Positions 8,246 through 16,678 of a stretch of 20,148 nucleotides of DNA are shown here, piece after piece; the first letter of the stretch is position 1, and each line of letters begins with the position of its first letter. The DNA is taken from NCBI GenBank assembly GCA_905235615.1, contig CAJOMB010000010.1, positions 1,849 through 21,996 on the forward strand, given 5' to 3'. Position numbers and translations under genes: made by a program. This stretch comes from an uncultured Bacteroidales bacterium. Its GTDB lineage: Bacteria; Bacteroidota; Bacteroidia; Bacteroidales; UBA932. The notes beneath the pieces were generated by a model. That model saw only the letters and a program-made list of their open reading frames with translations. It was not told where the DNA came from and searched no databases.

Positions 8246-9652
8246 ATGAAAAAAATCATCCTTATAAGCCTTTCCTTCCTTGTTTTCCTTCTTCCGGCCG
8301 ATGCCCAGCGCAAGACCCGCAGGCAGCTTGAGGCGGAAAATGACCTGCTGAACAAGCGCATTGCCGCCCTGGAGGCCGAGGTGGCTGCCTACAAGGCAGA
8401 CGCCGTTGACCGGGAATACATAGAGGAAGAGCTTTCCGGAGAGAACGAGAACAAAGTATCGGCCGGTCTGGAAGACTATACCTCCGAGAGTACGGACACC
8501 CTTCTGAGCCAGTGGTACATGCACCGTCAGTCCCGCATTCCGGGCCGGGAGCAGTACAACATGGATTCGGTGGTGTTCACCACCAATGTTCCCGACAGCG
8601 TCCTTATGCGCCGCCTGGAGCAGATGAATTCCTTCATCACCCTTCCCTTCAACGAGACGGTGAAAAACTACATGGTGATGTATTCGGAGAAAATGCCCAC
8701 CAAGATGTCGGAGATGATGGGCCTGTCGGAATACTACTTTCCGCTCATTGAGGAAACTTTCCGCCGCTACGACATTCCCCTGGAACTCAAATATGTAGCC
8801 ATCATAGAGAGTGCCTTCAACCCCCGGGCCGAATCCCGCGTAGGCGCCAAGGGCATGTGGCAGTTCATGTACCGGACGGCCCTCAACTACGGCCTCCGGA
8901 TAGATTCCTATGCCGACGAGCGCATGGATCCCCTTGCCTCCATGGATGCGGCCGCCCGCTATTTCAAGGACGCCTACCGTATTTTCGGAGACTGGTCCTT
9001 AGCCATTTCCTCCTACAACTGCGGCTCCGGCAATGTGAACAAGGCCATCAAGCGGGCCGGCGGCCGCAGGGATTTCTGGAGCATCTATGAGTACCTTCCC
9101 CGGGAAACGCGCGGCTACGTTCCGGCCTTGGTGGGGGCCATGTATGCCTTCCGCTATGCCAATGAGTACGGCCTCACCCCGGCTCCTATGGCTATCCCCT
9201 CCTATGTGGACACCTTCCATGTACACAAGAACCTGCATTTCCGTCAAATCAGCGAAGTGCTGGGCATGCCCATGGATGACATAAGGGACCTCAATCCCAT
9301 GTACTACAAGGATATCGTACCCGGAGCCCATTCCGACGAGGTAATCCGCCTTCCCTTCAACTATACATCGGCCTTTTTGGATATGCAGGACAGCATTTAC
9401 CGCTATAAGGCCGATGTCCTCTTTGCTTCCGGCATCGAAGACGGACGGGAAACCGTGAACGGAAAAAAAGTAGCGACACGCCCCTCCGAAAGCGGAAGGA
9501 CGCAGTGGGTCTATTACAAAGTCAAATCCGGGGACAGCTTGAGCAAGATTGCCCTCAGGAATCATACCACCGTGCGCCAGCTTAAAAGCTGGAACAATCT
9601 CAAGAGCGACCGCCTCGCGATTGGCCAGCGCCTGAAGGTGGGAAAACGCTGA
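8246..9652 (+). CDS. mltD: Membrane-bound lytic murein transglycosylase D with one LysM domain
   Basis: The 468-residue protein starts with a signal peptide (MKKIILISLSFLVFLLPADAQ), has a charged coiled-coil-like stretch (about 26-65), then a lytic transglycosylase domain (about 163-275) with catalytic Glu188 in AIIESAFNP, the GAKGMWQFM block and AISSYNCGSGNVNKAI, and ends in one LysM repeat (about 423-466, YKVKSGDSLSKIAL to GQRLKVGKR). It cleaves peptidoglycan glycan strands in the periplasm, forming 1,6-anhydro ends; LysM binds the glycan. No Cys follows the signal peptide, so it is probably not a lipoprotein here. It starts 3 bases after the DUF5683 gene. Its TGA stop (9650-9652) directly abuts the TGA stop of the convergent adk gene. 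Confidence 0.95.
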   Translation: MKKIILISLSFLVFLLPADAQRKTRRQLEAENDLLNKRIAALEAEVAAYKADAVDREYIEEELSGENENKVSAGLEDYTSESTDTLLSQWYMHRQSRIPGREQYNMDSVVFTTNVPDSVLMRRLEQMNSFITLPFNETVKNYMVMYSEKMPTKMSEMMGLSEYYFPLIEETFRRYDIPLELKYVAIIESAFNPRAESRVGAKGMWQFMYRTALNYGLRIDSYADERMDPLASMDAAARYFKDAYRIFGDWSLAISSYNCGSGNVNKAIKRAGGRRDFWSIYEYLPRETRGYVPALVGAMYAFRYANEYGLTPAPMAIPSYVDTFHVHKNLHFRQISEVLGMPMDDIRDLNPMYYKDIVPGAHSDEVIRLPFNYTSAFLDMQDSIYRYKADVLFASGIEDGRETVNGKKVATRPSESGRTQWVYYKVKSGDSLSKIALRNHTTVRQLKSWNNLKSDRLAIGQRLKVGKR

Positions 9653-10225
9653 TCAGAACCGGTCCATCACGGAGAAAATCCGCTCCCTTACTTCCTCGAT
9701 GGTGCCCACGCCGTCAATAATGTTGTATTTGCCGGCCTTCCTGTAGAACTCAATCAGGGGTTCCGTCTTGCCGTGATACGTCTTGATGCGGTTTTCCACC
9801 ACTTCGGGACGGGCATCGTCGGCCCTTCCTTCAATCTGGGCCCGGTGGGCAATCCGCTCATGGATGAGGGCATCGGGAATCATAATGGAGACGCAGGCCG
9901 TCACTTCCTCCCCTTTCCTGGCCAGGATGGCATCCAGGGCCTCTGCCTGGGCCAGGGTACGCGGGAATCCGTCCAAAAGGAAGCCGTCCACCCCCTTCAC
10001 GGACCGGAACTTATCTTCAATCATGCCTTCCACCACGGAATCCGGGACCAGGTTGCCGGCCTCTATGAGGGCTTTGGCCTGCAGCCCGAGGGGTGTTCCG
10101 GCAGCAATTTCGCTGCGGAGGAGTTCTCCGGTAGAAAGGTGGCAAAGATTGAAGCGCTCCACCATGGCGCCGGCCTGGGTGCCTTTACCGGCTCCGGGAG
10201 GACCAAACAGTACGTAATACTTCAT
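9653..10225 (-). CDS. adk: Adenylate kinase, short form
   Basis: Adenylate kinase interconverts ATP + AMP and 2 ADP in the cytoplasm. This 190-residue protein has the P-loop GPPGAGKGTQ (8-17), the AMP-binding stretch STGELLRSEIAAGT, and DGFPRTLAQAEAL. The LID is short: IAHRAQIEGRADDARPEVVENR stands where longer enzymes (about 214 residues) carry an extra, sometimes zinc-binding, insert. This short form is usual in Bacteroidota. The ATG at 10225 starts 1 base after the hpt stop; a longer reading from 10327 would lie inside hpt and has no family similarity. Order hpt-adk is common in this phylum, often followed by obgE, which is not here. Its stop abuts that of mltD, leaving no room for a dedicated terminator. 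Confidence 0.97.
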   Translation of the reverse strand: MKYYVLFGPPGAGKGTQAGAMVERFNLCHLSTGELLRSEIAAGTPLGLQAKALIEAGNLVPDSVVEGMIEDKFRSVKGVDGFLLDGFPRTLAQAEALDAILARKGEEVTACVSIMIPDALIHERIAHRAQIEGRADDARPEVVENRIKTYHGKTEPLIEFYRKAGKYNIIDGVGTIEEVRERIFSVMDRF

Positions 10226-10226
10226 A

Positions 10227-10778
10227 TTATTCGTCCAATACGTAAATGTCCTTGATATTGCGGCCCAGCTCGTCGTAATCCAGGCCGAAGCCCACGATGA
10301 AACGGTTGGGAATTTCCATGGCCACATAGTCCAGCTTCACATCTTTCTTGTACACCTCTTTCTTGAGCAGAAGGGTGCAGACGCGGGCGTCCTTTACCTT
10401 ACGCTCTTTCAGGAGCTGTGACAAGGCCACGATGGTATTGCCGGTATCGACGATATCTTCCACGATAAGGACCCGCCTCCCTTCCAGCCGGGCCGGCAGC
10501 GGGACTTCCGTCTTCACCACGCCCGTGGACTGGGTTCCCTCATAGGAAGAGAGTTTGCAGGCTTTCAGTTCTAACGGGAAATGTACGCGCTTGAGCAGTT
10601 CCGCCGCAAAAATGACGGCCCCGTTCAGGGTGCACAGAAAGATGACGGGATTTTCGTCGGTAGCATCAGCGTAATCCTGGTTAAGGCGAGCCGCCACAGC
10701 ATCGATGGCACTTTCAATCTGCTCGTTGGGAATAAAGAGTTTGAAGGTTTTGTCGTGAAGCTTGACTTTGTTTTCCAT
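10227..10778 (-). CDS. hpt: Hypoxanthine phosphoribosyltransferase
   Basis: The 183-residue protein salvages purines, transferring phosphoribose from PRPP to hypoxanthine (and often guanine). The PRPP-binding motif VEDIVDTGNT is at 106-115, with the typical upstream CTLNGAVIFAAELL and SSYEGTQSTG loops and a C-terminal VGFGLDYDELGRNIKDIYVLDE. Start ATG at 10778. A TATTTTTG promoter element lies 23 bases upstream. It is the first gene of a two-gene unit with adk, whose products both handle purine nucleotides, and the pair is divergent from the beta-barrel gene at 10896. Confidence 0.96.
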   Translation of the reverse strand: MENKVKLHDKTFKLFIPNEQIESAIDAVAARLNQDYADATDENPVIFLCTLNGAVIFAAELLKRVHFPLELKACKLSSYEGTQSTGVVKTEVPLPARLEGRRVLIVEDIVDTGNTIVALSQLLKERKVKDARVCTLLLKKEVYKKDVKLDYVAMEIPNRFIVGFGLDYDELGRNIKDIYVLDE

Positions 10779-10801
10779 CGATTCTTGATTTTATTTTAAT
10801 G

Positions 10802-10809
10802 CAAAAATA
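10802..10809 (-). promoter_or_regulatory. Candidate -7 box for hpt-adk
   Basis: On the minus strand this reads TATTTTTG, matching the Bacteroidota -7 consensus TAnnTTTG, 23 bases before the hpt ATG. No well-spaced TTG -33 element is evident. It lies in the 117-base AT-rich gap (10779-10895) shared with the divergent beta-barrel gene. Confidence 0.5.
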
Positions 10810-10895
10810 GTAAAAAACACGCAAAAAGCATGTGATACAACACAATTTATCTTACGATTCTGTGAATTCTGCATCCGTCTGTTTACCTTGCGGCC

Positions 10896-12521
10896 ATGAG
10901 AAAATGGATTCTGACAGCCATAGTGGCATTCCTATGGGTCTCTTCCCGGGCGCAGGAGGAGGCCGTACTGAAGGCGGCCCTCTTTCTGTCCGGTGCCTCC
11001 TCGGAGGAGGAAGTGGATGAAGAGTGGCTCCGGCGCATAGAGAGTGCAGGGAAACTGAAAATCAATTCCGGGCGGCTCCGCCCCGGCCTTTTGACAGATT
11101 TCCAAATTGCCTCGATAGGCCGATACAGGGCTTCCAACGGGGATATCCTGTCCTGGGAAGAACTGGCCCTGCTTGACGGATTCGACCGGGAGACGGTAAG
11201 CATCCTCCGGCCCTTCCTCTCCTTAGAATCCCGCCGGCTCCCCGGAGCTGTAGATACGGTCAAAATCCACTCGGAAGCCATCCTGAGGGGGACGCTCAAG
11301 AATTTCGGCGCCAAGGTCAAAACGGGAACGGATACTTGGCAGCTTGCCGGAGCCTGGCGGGCGCCGGACTGGACGGCCCATGCCACCTGGAGCGGGGGTC
11401 CCCTGCGCCTCATCATAGGAGATTTCAATGCCCGTTACGGGGAAGGCCTCTGCTTCTGGAGCGGCTTCTCCATGGAAAGCCTGAGCACGGTGGATGCCTT
11501 TTTCAAGCGCCCCACCGGTCTCTCCCCCGTCTGGTCCTATTCCTCGGCCGATGTGCACAGGGGCCTTGCGGCAGAATACGAGGGTGCAGGCTGGCGGGTC
11601 TCCGCCTTCGGAACGCTGAAAAAAGTCTTCGGCCTGCATGGCGAATATCTTGGCCGATATGGCCAGGTCGGCGCCACGGCCGGCTGGTCGCCCTCCGAGG
11701 GATGGAGCGCCTCCGTAGCCGGCAGGATGAACCTCCGGGGGTGGGACCTGGGGGCTGAAGCCGCCCTCCGGCACAGGATGCCCGCCGGGAAGGCTTCCCT
11801 CAGGAGCAGAGCCGGAGAAAACGGGAAATGGGCCCTCCAGGCCCGCGTCATCCCCAGCCGCTTCAGCGGGAAAAAATATGGAGAATATGCCTTGGCGGCC
11901 GGCTATACCCTTAAAAGTGGCCGATGGATCTCCTTGGCCGGGCAAAGCGGATTCGGCAGCTCCGTTCCGGCCTGGAATCTGTCATTGACAGTGGACGCTT
12001 CCCTGCTGCCCCTTCCCGGCGTGGACCCGCGACGGCATCAGATCAGGGCTTATCTGACGGGCAACTGGCAGTTTGCATCGGCCTGGAAAGGGGAAATCCG
12101 AGTGACGGAACGCTACCGGAACGATGAACCCTCCCGCCTTTCCGTCAGAGGAAGCATACAGTTTGCCAACGGGCCCTGGCTGTCCATCCTCCGCGCCGAG
12201 GGCGTTCACTGTAAGGAATGGGGTTGCCTCTCCTATATAGAAGGAGGGTATAAGGGCACTTCCCTGCAGGCCTATCTGCGTTTCACCGGCTTTTCCATCG
12301 CTTCCTGGGAAGACCGTATCTATGTCTATGAAAGGGATGCGCCGGGAAATTTTTCCGTCCCGGCCTATTCCGGGAAAGGGCTCTGCGTGCAGGGAATGGC
12401 AGCTTACAAAATCCGCCGGGGGAAATGGGCTTTGAAAGGCTATCTGCGGGGCGGTTATATGATAAGGGTGCAGAAAGAACCGACTCCCACGCTGGCCTTG
12501 CAGTTACAAGTGCAAAGATAG
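10896..12521 (+). CDS. Exported helix-hairpin-helix / beta-barrel protein
   Basis: The 541-residue protein has a signal peptide (MRKWILTAIVAFLWVSSRAQ), then a region at about 55-108 resembling ComEA-type helix-hairpin-helix pairs (INSGRLRPGLLTDFQIASIGRYRASNGDILSWEELALLDGFDRETV). After that come about 400 residues of alternating, Trp/Tyr/Gly-rich segments that look like a transmembrane beta-barrel. The block GDFNARYGEGLCFWSGF (175-191) is one I associate with a family of large Bacteroidota outer-membrane proteins of unknown function that carry this HHH head. The HHH fold normally binds DNA, so a role in DNA uptake has been an obvious guess for this kind of protein, but I know of no proof. The C-terminus (LALQLQVQR) lacks the usual final Phe. 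A weak promoter-like TACCTTG lies just before the ATG. Only 54 bases separate it from the exporter gene. Confidence 0.75.
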   Translation: MRKWILTAIVAFLWVSSRAQEEAVLKAALFLSGASSEEEVDEEWLRRIESAGKLKINSGRLRPGLLTDFQIASIGRYRASNGDILSWEELALLDGFDRETVSILRPFLSLESRRLPGAVDTVKIHSEAILRGTLKNFGAKVKTGTDTWQLAGAWRAPDWTAHATWSGGPLRLIIGDFNARYGEGLCFWSGFSMESLSTVDAFFKRPTGLSPVWSYSSADVHRGLAAEYEGAGWRVSAFGTLKKVFGLHGEYLGRYGQVGATAGWSPSEGWSASVAGRMNLRGWDLGAEAALRHRMPAGKASLRSRAGENGKWALQARVIPSRFSGKKYGEYALAAGYTLKSGRWISLAGQSGFGSSVPAWNLSLTVDASLLPLPGVDPRRHQIRAYLTGNWQFASAWKGEIRVTERYRNDEPSRLSVRGSIQFANGPWLSILRAEGVHCKEWGCLSYIEGGYKGTSLQAYLRFTGFSIASWEDRIYVYERDAPGNFSVPAYSGKGLCVQGMAAYKIRRGKWALKGYLRGGYMIRVQKEPTPTLALQLQVQR

Positions 12522-12543
12522 CGGATTATTCCTTGAAAATGTG

Positions 12544-12551
12544 TATCTTTG
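12544..12551 (+). promoter_or_regulatory. Candidate -7 box for the exporter/Fak/PlsX operon
   Basis: TATCTTTG matches TAnnTTTG exactly and lies 24 bases before the exporter ATG at 12576, inside the 54-base gap after the beta-barrel gene. No TTG -33 box is seen at the expected distance. If active, it would make the lipid operon a transcription unit of its own. Confidence 0.5.
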
Positions 12552-12575
12552 CAAGATTTAACAAAGCAACGGCTT

Positions 12576-15065
12576 ATGCACAGAATCTTTCTGCCCCTAT
12601 ATCATTTCTTCAAGCAGCGCAAGGGGCTGCTCTATGCCCTGCTCATTGCCTCCACGGCTGTCTTTGCCTGGTTCGGTTCGCAGATTCGGCTGGAAGAGGA
12701 CATTGTCAAGCTCCTTCCCCGCTCCTCCACCTCCAATGAGCTGGCATTCAGTGATATCGGACTTATTGAAAAAATCTTTGTGCAGGTTACTTCAAGGGAC
12801 AGCTTGAACCCGGTTCCGTCCAAGAAGCTGGGTCAGGTGGCCGAGCAGTTCTGTGACGCCGTCATGGAAAGGGACAGTGCCACGCATTATCTGAAGGGTG
12901 CGCTCTCGGGCCTTAGCATAGACACCGCCTTGGAAGCCATGGACTTTGGCCTCACTCACCTCCCTTCCTTCATCGATACGGCCTGGTACAAATACATCGA
13001 TGCCGCTTTGGAGCCGGAAGCCTTTGCCGAGCAGATGGAAGCCAACTACCAGCTGGTTATGGAAGACGAGACCGGAGACGATTCCCAGTTGGCCAGCATG
13101 GACCCGCTGGGCCTCAGGCACGCTCTGTTCCAGGATTTATTCTCTGACAGCAACATGGGCGGTTTCGCCATGGAAGACGGCCATCTCTTCTGCCCGGACA
13201 AGACGGTGGCCCTGGCTTTTCTCACTCCCGGCTTTGCCTCCACCAATTCCGGTGAAGCCACCCGCATGATAGCCATGCTGGACAAGGTGTCCGCGGAGTT
13301 CGAGGCCCAGAATCCGGATATACGTATCCTGATGCACGGCAATCCCCATGGCAGCGTGTCCAATGCCGGCACCATCAAAAAAGACCTGGTCTGGACCATC
13401 GGCCTGTCCCTTATCCTCATCCTGGTCATCATGCTCATGAGTTTCCACCACCTTTCCTATATCTGGCAGCAGGTGGTTCCAGTGATTTATGGCTCTCTCT
13501 TTTCCCTGGCCTGCATGTACTGGATCAAGGGAGTCATGTCGCTGATGGCCCTGGGGCTCAGTGCCGTGGTCATGGGCGTAGCCATCAGCTACTGCCTGCA
13601 CCTGCTCATCCATTATTACTACAGGGGGGATGCGGAGCAGACGCTCCGGGAAGAGTCCACACCCATCTTCCTGGGCTGCCTCACCACCATCGGCGCCTTC
13701 ATGGGCCTTATTTTCACGGAGAGCGAGCTGCTGAGGGATTTTGGCCTCTTTGCCACCTTCGCCCTCATCGGCAACACCTTCTTCGTGCTTGTATTCCTCC
13801 CCCATTTCCTGAAACCGTCCCATATCCGCTTCAAGCGTACCCACGGCTTCCCTTTGGTGGAGCGGATCAACAGTCTTCCCTGGGACCGCAATCCCTGGGT
13901 TATCGGTATCATGGTGGTCTTTATCCTCGTCGGAATTGTTATGAGCCCCCGTGTGAAGTTTGACAGCGATCTCAACAACCTGGACTACGACAATGCCGCC
14001 CTTCGGGAAAGCCAGGATCTGTACAACCGCAAGAATAACGACGGCTTTTTGCACGAATTCTTCGCCGCATGGGACCAGGACAACCTGGACAAGGCCCTGG
14101 AATACAACGAGGGCTTCATCCATGTGCTGGATTCCCTGAAGGAGGAAGGCATGGTGCATGCGTATGCACCCATTGCCAAGTTGCTGTTGCATTCCAGTGC
14201 CAAACAGCAAAGCCGGATAGATGCCTGGAACGCCTACTGGACACGTTCCAAAGTGAGGGACCTGCGGTCCCGGCTGGCCGATGCGGAACGCCAATACGGC
14301 CTTCCTTCCGGCTTCTACGACCCTTTCATAGGCTTCGTCCGCGGCAAATACGAACCCGCCAACCTGATTGAATCCGGCATTGTTCCTCCCGGGCTCCTCT
14401 CCAATTATGTGGAAAAGCAGGAAACAGGCCGATACATGATCTTTACGGACGTGTCATACAGGAAGGAAGATATGGCGTCCGTATATAAGGACATCACCTC
14501 TACGGATCACGTGTTTGTCCTGAATCCCTTCTACTACTGCCGGGACATGGTTGAGATTGTGCACGACGACTTTAACACCACTCTCTGGATTTCCAGTATC
14601 TTCGTGCTGTTGGTGCTCCTATTCAGTTTCCGCAACATCTGGATTGCCCTGGTGGCCTTCTTCCCCATGTTCATCAGCTGGTATGTGATGCAGGGATATA
14701 TGGCTGTCTTCGGCCTGGAATTCAACTTGATCAACATTGTTATCTCCACCTTCATATACGGTATCGGCGTAGATTACAGCATCTTTGTGATGGAGGGTCT
14801 GCTGTCCGAAGCCCGCAAGGGAGAGAAAAAGGTGCTCATATTCCACAAGGTGGCCATTTTCTACAGCGCCCTCATCCTGGCCGTAGTTACCTTCTCCCTC
14901 ATTTTCGCCCGCCATCCGGCCATCCAGTCCATCGGCCTTATCACGCTCATCGGAATGGCCACCACCATTCTTATAACCTATTCCCTGCAGCCCTGGATTT
15001 TCCGCAAACTTTGCAAGATTCCATTCTTCCGCCGCGGATTCCGCATCCCTGAGAACCCCGAATGA
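12576..15065 (+). CDS. RND/MMPL-family exporter
   Basis: The 829-residue inner-membrane protein has the two-half RND layout: one N-terminal membrane helix (about 17-34), a large periplasmic domain, a cluster of helices (from about 274, VWTIGLSLILILVIMLMSF, to about 413), a helix at the start of the second half (NPWVIGIMVVFILVGIVM), a second periplasmic domain, and a last cluster of helices. The proton-relay motif is present in the second half (GIGVDY, Asp733-Tyr734), but in the first half the equivalent reads GVAISY (Ser338-Tyr339), without the Asp. MMPL proteins typically export lipids, and stop and start overlap fakA as ATGA, so a lipid cargo made by the downstream genes is likely. The start is the ATG at 12576; the earlier TTG at 12549 lies in the promoter motif. 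Confidence 0.88.
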   Translation: MHRIFLPLYHFFKQRKGLLYALLIASTAVFAWFGSQIRLEEDIVKLLPRSSTSNELAFSDIGLIEKIFVQVTSRDSLNPVPSKKLGQVAEQFCDAVMERDSATHYLKGALSGLSIDTALEAMDFGLTHLPSFIDTAWYKYIDAALEPEAFAEQMEANYQLVMEDETGDDSQLASMDPLGLRHALFQDLFSDSNMGGFAMEDGHLFCPDKTVALAFLTPGFASTNSGEATRMIAMLDKVSAEFEAQNPDIRILMHGNPHGSVSNAGTIKKDLVWTIGLSLILILVIMLMSFHHLSYIWQQVVPVIYGSLFSLACMYWIKGVMSLMALGLSAVVMGVAISYCLHLLIHYYYRGDAEQTLREESTPIFLGCLTTIGAFMGLIFTESELLRDFGLFATFALIGNTFFVLVFLPHFLKPSHIRFKRTHGFPLVERINSLPWDRNPWVIGIMVVFILVGIVMSPRVKFDSDLNNLDYDNAALRESQDLYNRKNNDGFLHEFFAAWDQDNLDKALEYNEGFIHVLDSLKEEGMVHAYAPIAKLLLHSSAKQQSRIDAWNAYWTRSKVRDLRSRLADAERQYGLPSGFYDPFIGFVRGKYEPANLIESGIVPPGLLSNYVEKQETGRYMIFTDVSYRKEDMASVYKDITSTDHVFVLNPFYYCRDMVEIVHDDFNTTLWISSIFVLLVLLFSFRNIWIALVAFFPMFISWYVMQGYMAVFGLEFNLINIVISTFIYGIGVDYSIFVMEGLLSEARKGEKKVLIFHKVAIFYSALILAVVTFSLIFARHPAIQSIGLITLIGMATTILITYSLQPWIFRKLCKIPFFRRGFRIPENPE

Positions 15066-16678
15066 ACCTGAACGCCAAGCTATACCTGAACCTCGTTAAA
15101 GGCGGTGCCGCCCGACTGGCACAGAACCGCCAGGAAATTAACGACCTCAATGTCTTCCCCATTCCGGACGGAGACACCGGAGACAATATGTACATGACCA
15201 TCGAAGCCGGTACCCATTCCTCCGGGGAAACCCTGGGAGAAATGGCCGCAGCTGTTTCCAACGGCATGCTGCTGGGGGCCAGGGGCAATTCGGGCGTCAT
15301 CCTTTCCCGCATCTTCGCCGGTATGGGCAAGGCTTTCAAAGGCCTTGAAGAGGCCGATGTCCAGGCCTTCGGGAAAGCGATGGAAGCGGCGGTTTCAGAA
15401 GCCTACGGCGCGGTTGCCCAGCCGGTGGAAGGAACCATCCTTACCGTGCTGAGGGAAAGCGTTGCCGCCGCCCGGGGCTCCTCTTCGTTAGAAGAATACA
15501 TGGACCTCATGATTGCCGGTATGGACCTTTCCCTGCAGCATACGCCGGAACTCTTGGACGTGCTCAAAAAGGCCGGCGTGGTGGACAGCGGCGGCGCCGG
15601 ACTCCTTTCCATCGCGGAAGGGATGAGGGAGGCCCTGAAAGGGAGATTCCCGGTCGGAGCCGGGAATGACGGGAATGACGCCCCTGCCATGCCCGGCCCC
15701 GACCGGGCATCCGTCAATTTCAACGCCTTTACAGAAGACAGTGAACTGGAATTCGGCTATTGCACGGAGTTCCTTCTCAGACTCCAGCGCTCCAAAGTGG
15801 ACCTGGAACATTTTGACGAGCGGGTCATACAGTCCTGGTTGGCCACGCAGGGAGACTCCCTGGTGTTTTTCCGGGACGGTTCCATCGTCAAGGTTCACGT
15901 CCATACCAAAGACCCCGGCGCCGTGCTTTCCAAATGCCGCGAATGGGGTGAATACCTTAGCGTCAAGGTGGAGAACATGACGCTCCAGCACCATGAGAAT
16001 CACATGGACCGGCGCTTCGGGAGAAACGCGAAAGCGCTTGGCATTGTGACGGTTGCCGCCGGAGAAGGCCTGGAAGCCACCTTCCGGGAAATGGGGGCCG
16101 ATGCCGTCATCCGGGGCGGTCAGACCATGAACCCCTCCGTGGAAAGCTTCCTGGAGGCCTTCAGGGCCGTGCAGGCCCGGACCATCCTGGTGTTCCCCAA
16201 CAACGGAAATATCCTCCTCACGGCCCGTCAGGCCGCCAGCCTTTATAAAGACGCCCGCGTGGAAGTAATCCCCACCCAAACGCTGGGAGAAGGCTACTAC
16301 GCCATGGCCAACCTCCAGCCGGATCTTCCCCTCGAAGAACTCATGCAGAGCCTTCAGGAGGCCGCGGCTTCCGTTACCACCGGCTCCGTCTCCAAGGCCG
16401 TCCGCAGTACCTCCGAAGCCCGGGAGGGAGACTATATCGGCTTTAGCGGAAAGGACATTCTTTGCAGCAGTCCCTCCCGCGTTCAAACGCTTCAGGAGCT
16501 GGCCGCCAGGTTAGATGCCGCATCGGCCGATATCGTGATCCTGCTGCAGGGAGAAGGGGTTTCCCCGGAGGAAGCCAAGTGCCTGCAGGAGACGCTGCAA
16601 AAGGACGCTCCCCTTTCGGAAGTCATCCTCATTGACGGAAAACAAGCTGTTTACGATTATATTTTAGTGCTATGTTAA
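15062..16678 (+). CDS. fakA: Fatty acid kinase catalytic subunit FakA (DAK2 domain)
   Basis: FakA phosphorylates a fatty acid held by a FakB protein, producing acyl-phosphate for lipid synthesis. The 538-residue protein has the DhaL/DAK2 kinase domain at its N-terminus, with LNVFPIPDGDTGDNM (29-43), where the Asp cluster (Asp36, Asp38, Asp41) would hold Mg-ATP, and GARGNSGVILS (72-82). The middle and C-terminal FakA regions follow (HVHTKDPG; LVFPNNGNILL). Length matches the usual 540-550 residues. It overlaps the exporter gene by 4 bases and the FakB gene by 7, so all three should be co-translated. FakAB is best known from Firmicutes for taking up external fatty acids; in this operon it may feed PlsX and the ACP further along. 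Confidence 0.92.
   Translation: MNLNAKLYLNLVKGGAARLAQNRQEINDLNVFPIPDGDTGDNMYMTIEAGTHSSGETLGEMAAAVSNGMLLGARGNSGVILSRIFAGMGKAFKGLEEADVQAFGKAMEAAVSEAYGAVAQPVEGTILTVLRESVAAARGSSSLEEYMDLMIAGMDLSLQHTPELLDVLKKAGVVDSGGAGLLSIAEGMREALKGRFPVGAGNDGNDAPAMPGPDRASVNFNAFTEDSELEFGYCTEFLLRLQRSKVDLEHFDERVIQSWLATQGDSLVFFRDGSIVKVHVHTKDPGAVLSKCREWGEYLSVKVENMTLQHHENHMDRRFGRNAKALGIVTVAAGEGLEATFREMGADAVIRGGQTMNPSVESFLEAFRAVQARTILVFPNNGNILLTARQAASLYKDARVEVIPTQTLGEGYYAMANLQPDLPLEELMQSLQEAAASVTTGSVSKAVRSTSEAREGDYIGFSGKDILCSSPSRVQTLQELAARLDAASADIVILLQGEGVSPEEAKCLQETLQKDAPLSEVILIDGKQAVYDYILVLC

Noticed and set aside
9653..10225. Truncated adenylate kinase
   Set aside because: 190 residues with a short LID is the normal length of the short-form enzyme in this phylum; all nucleotide-binding motifs are present.
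13137..14294. A 385-codon minus-strand frame inside the exporter gene
   Set aside because: Antisense shadow of membrane-helix coding sequence; composition is atypical and there is no start context.
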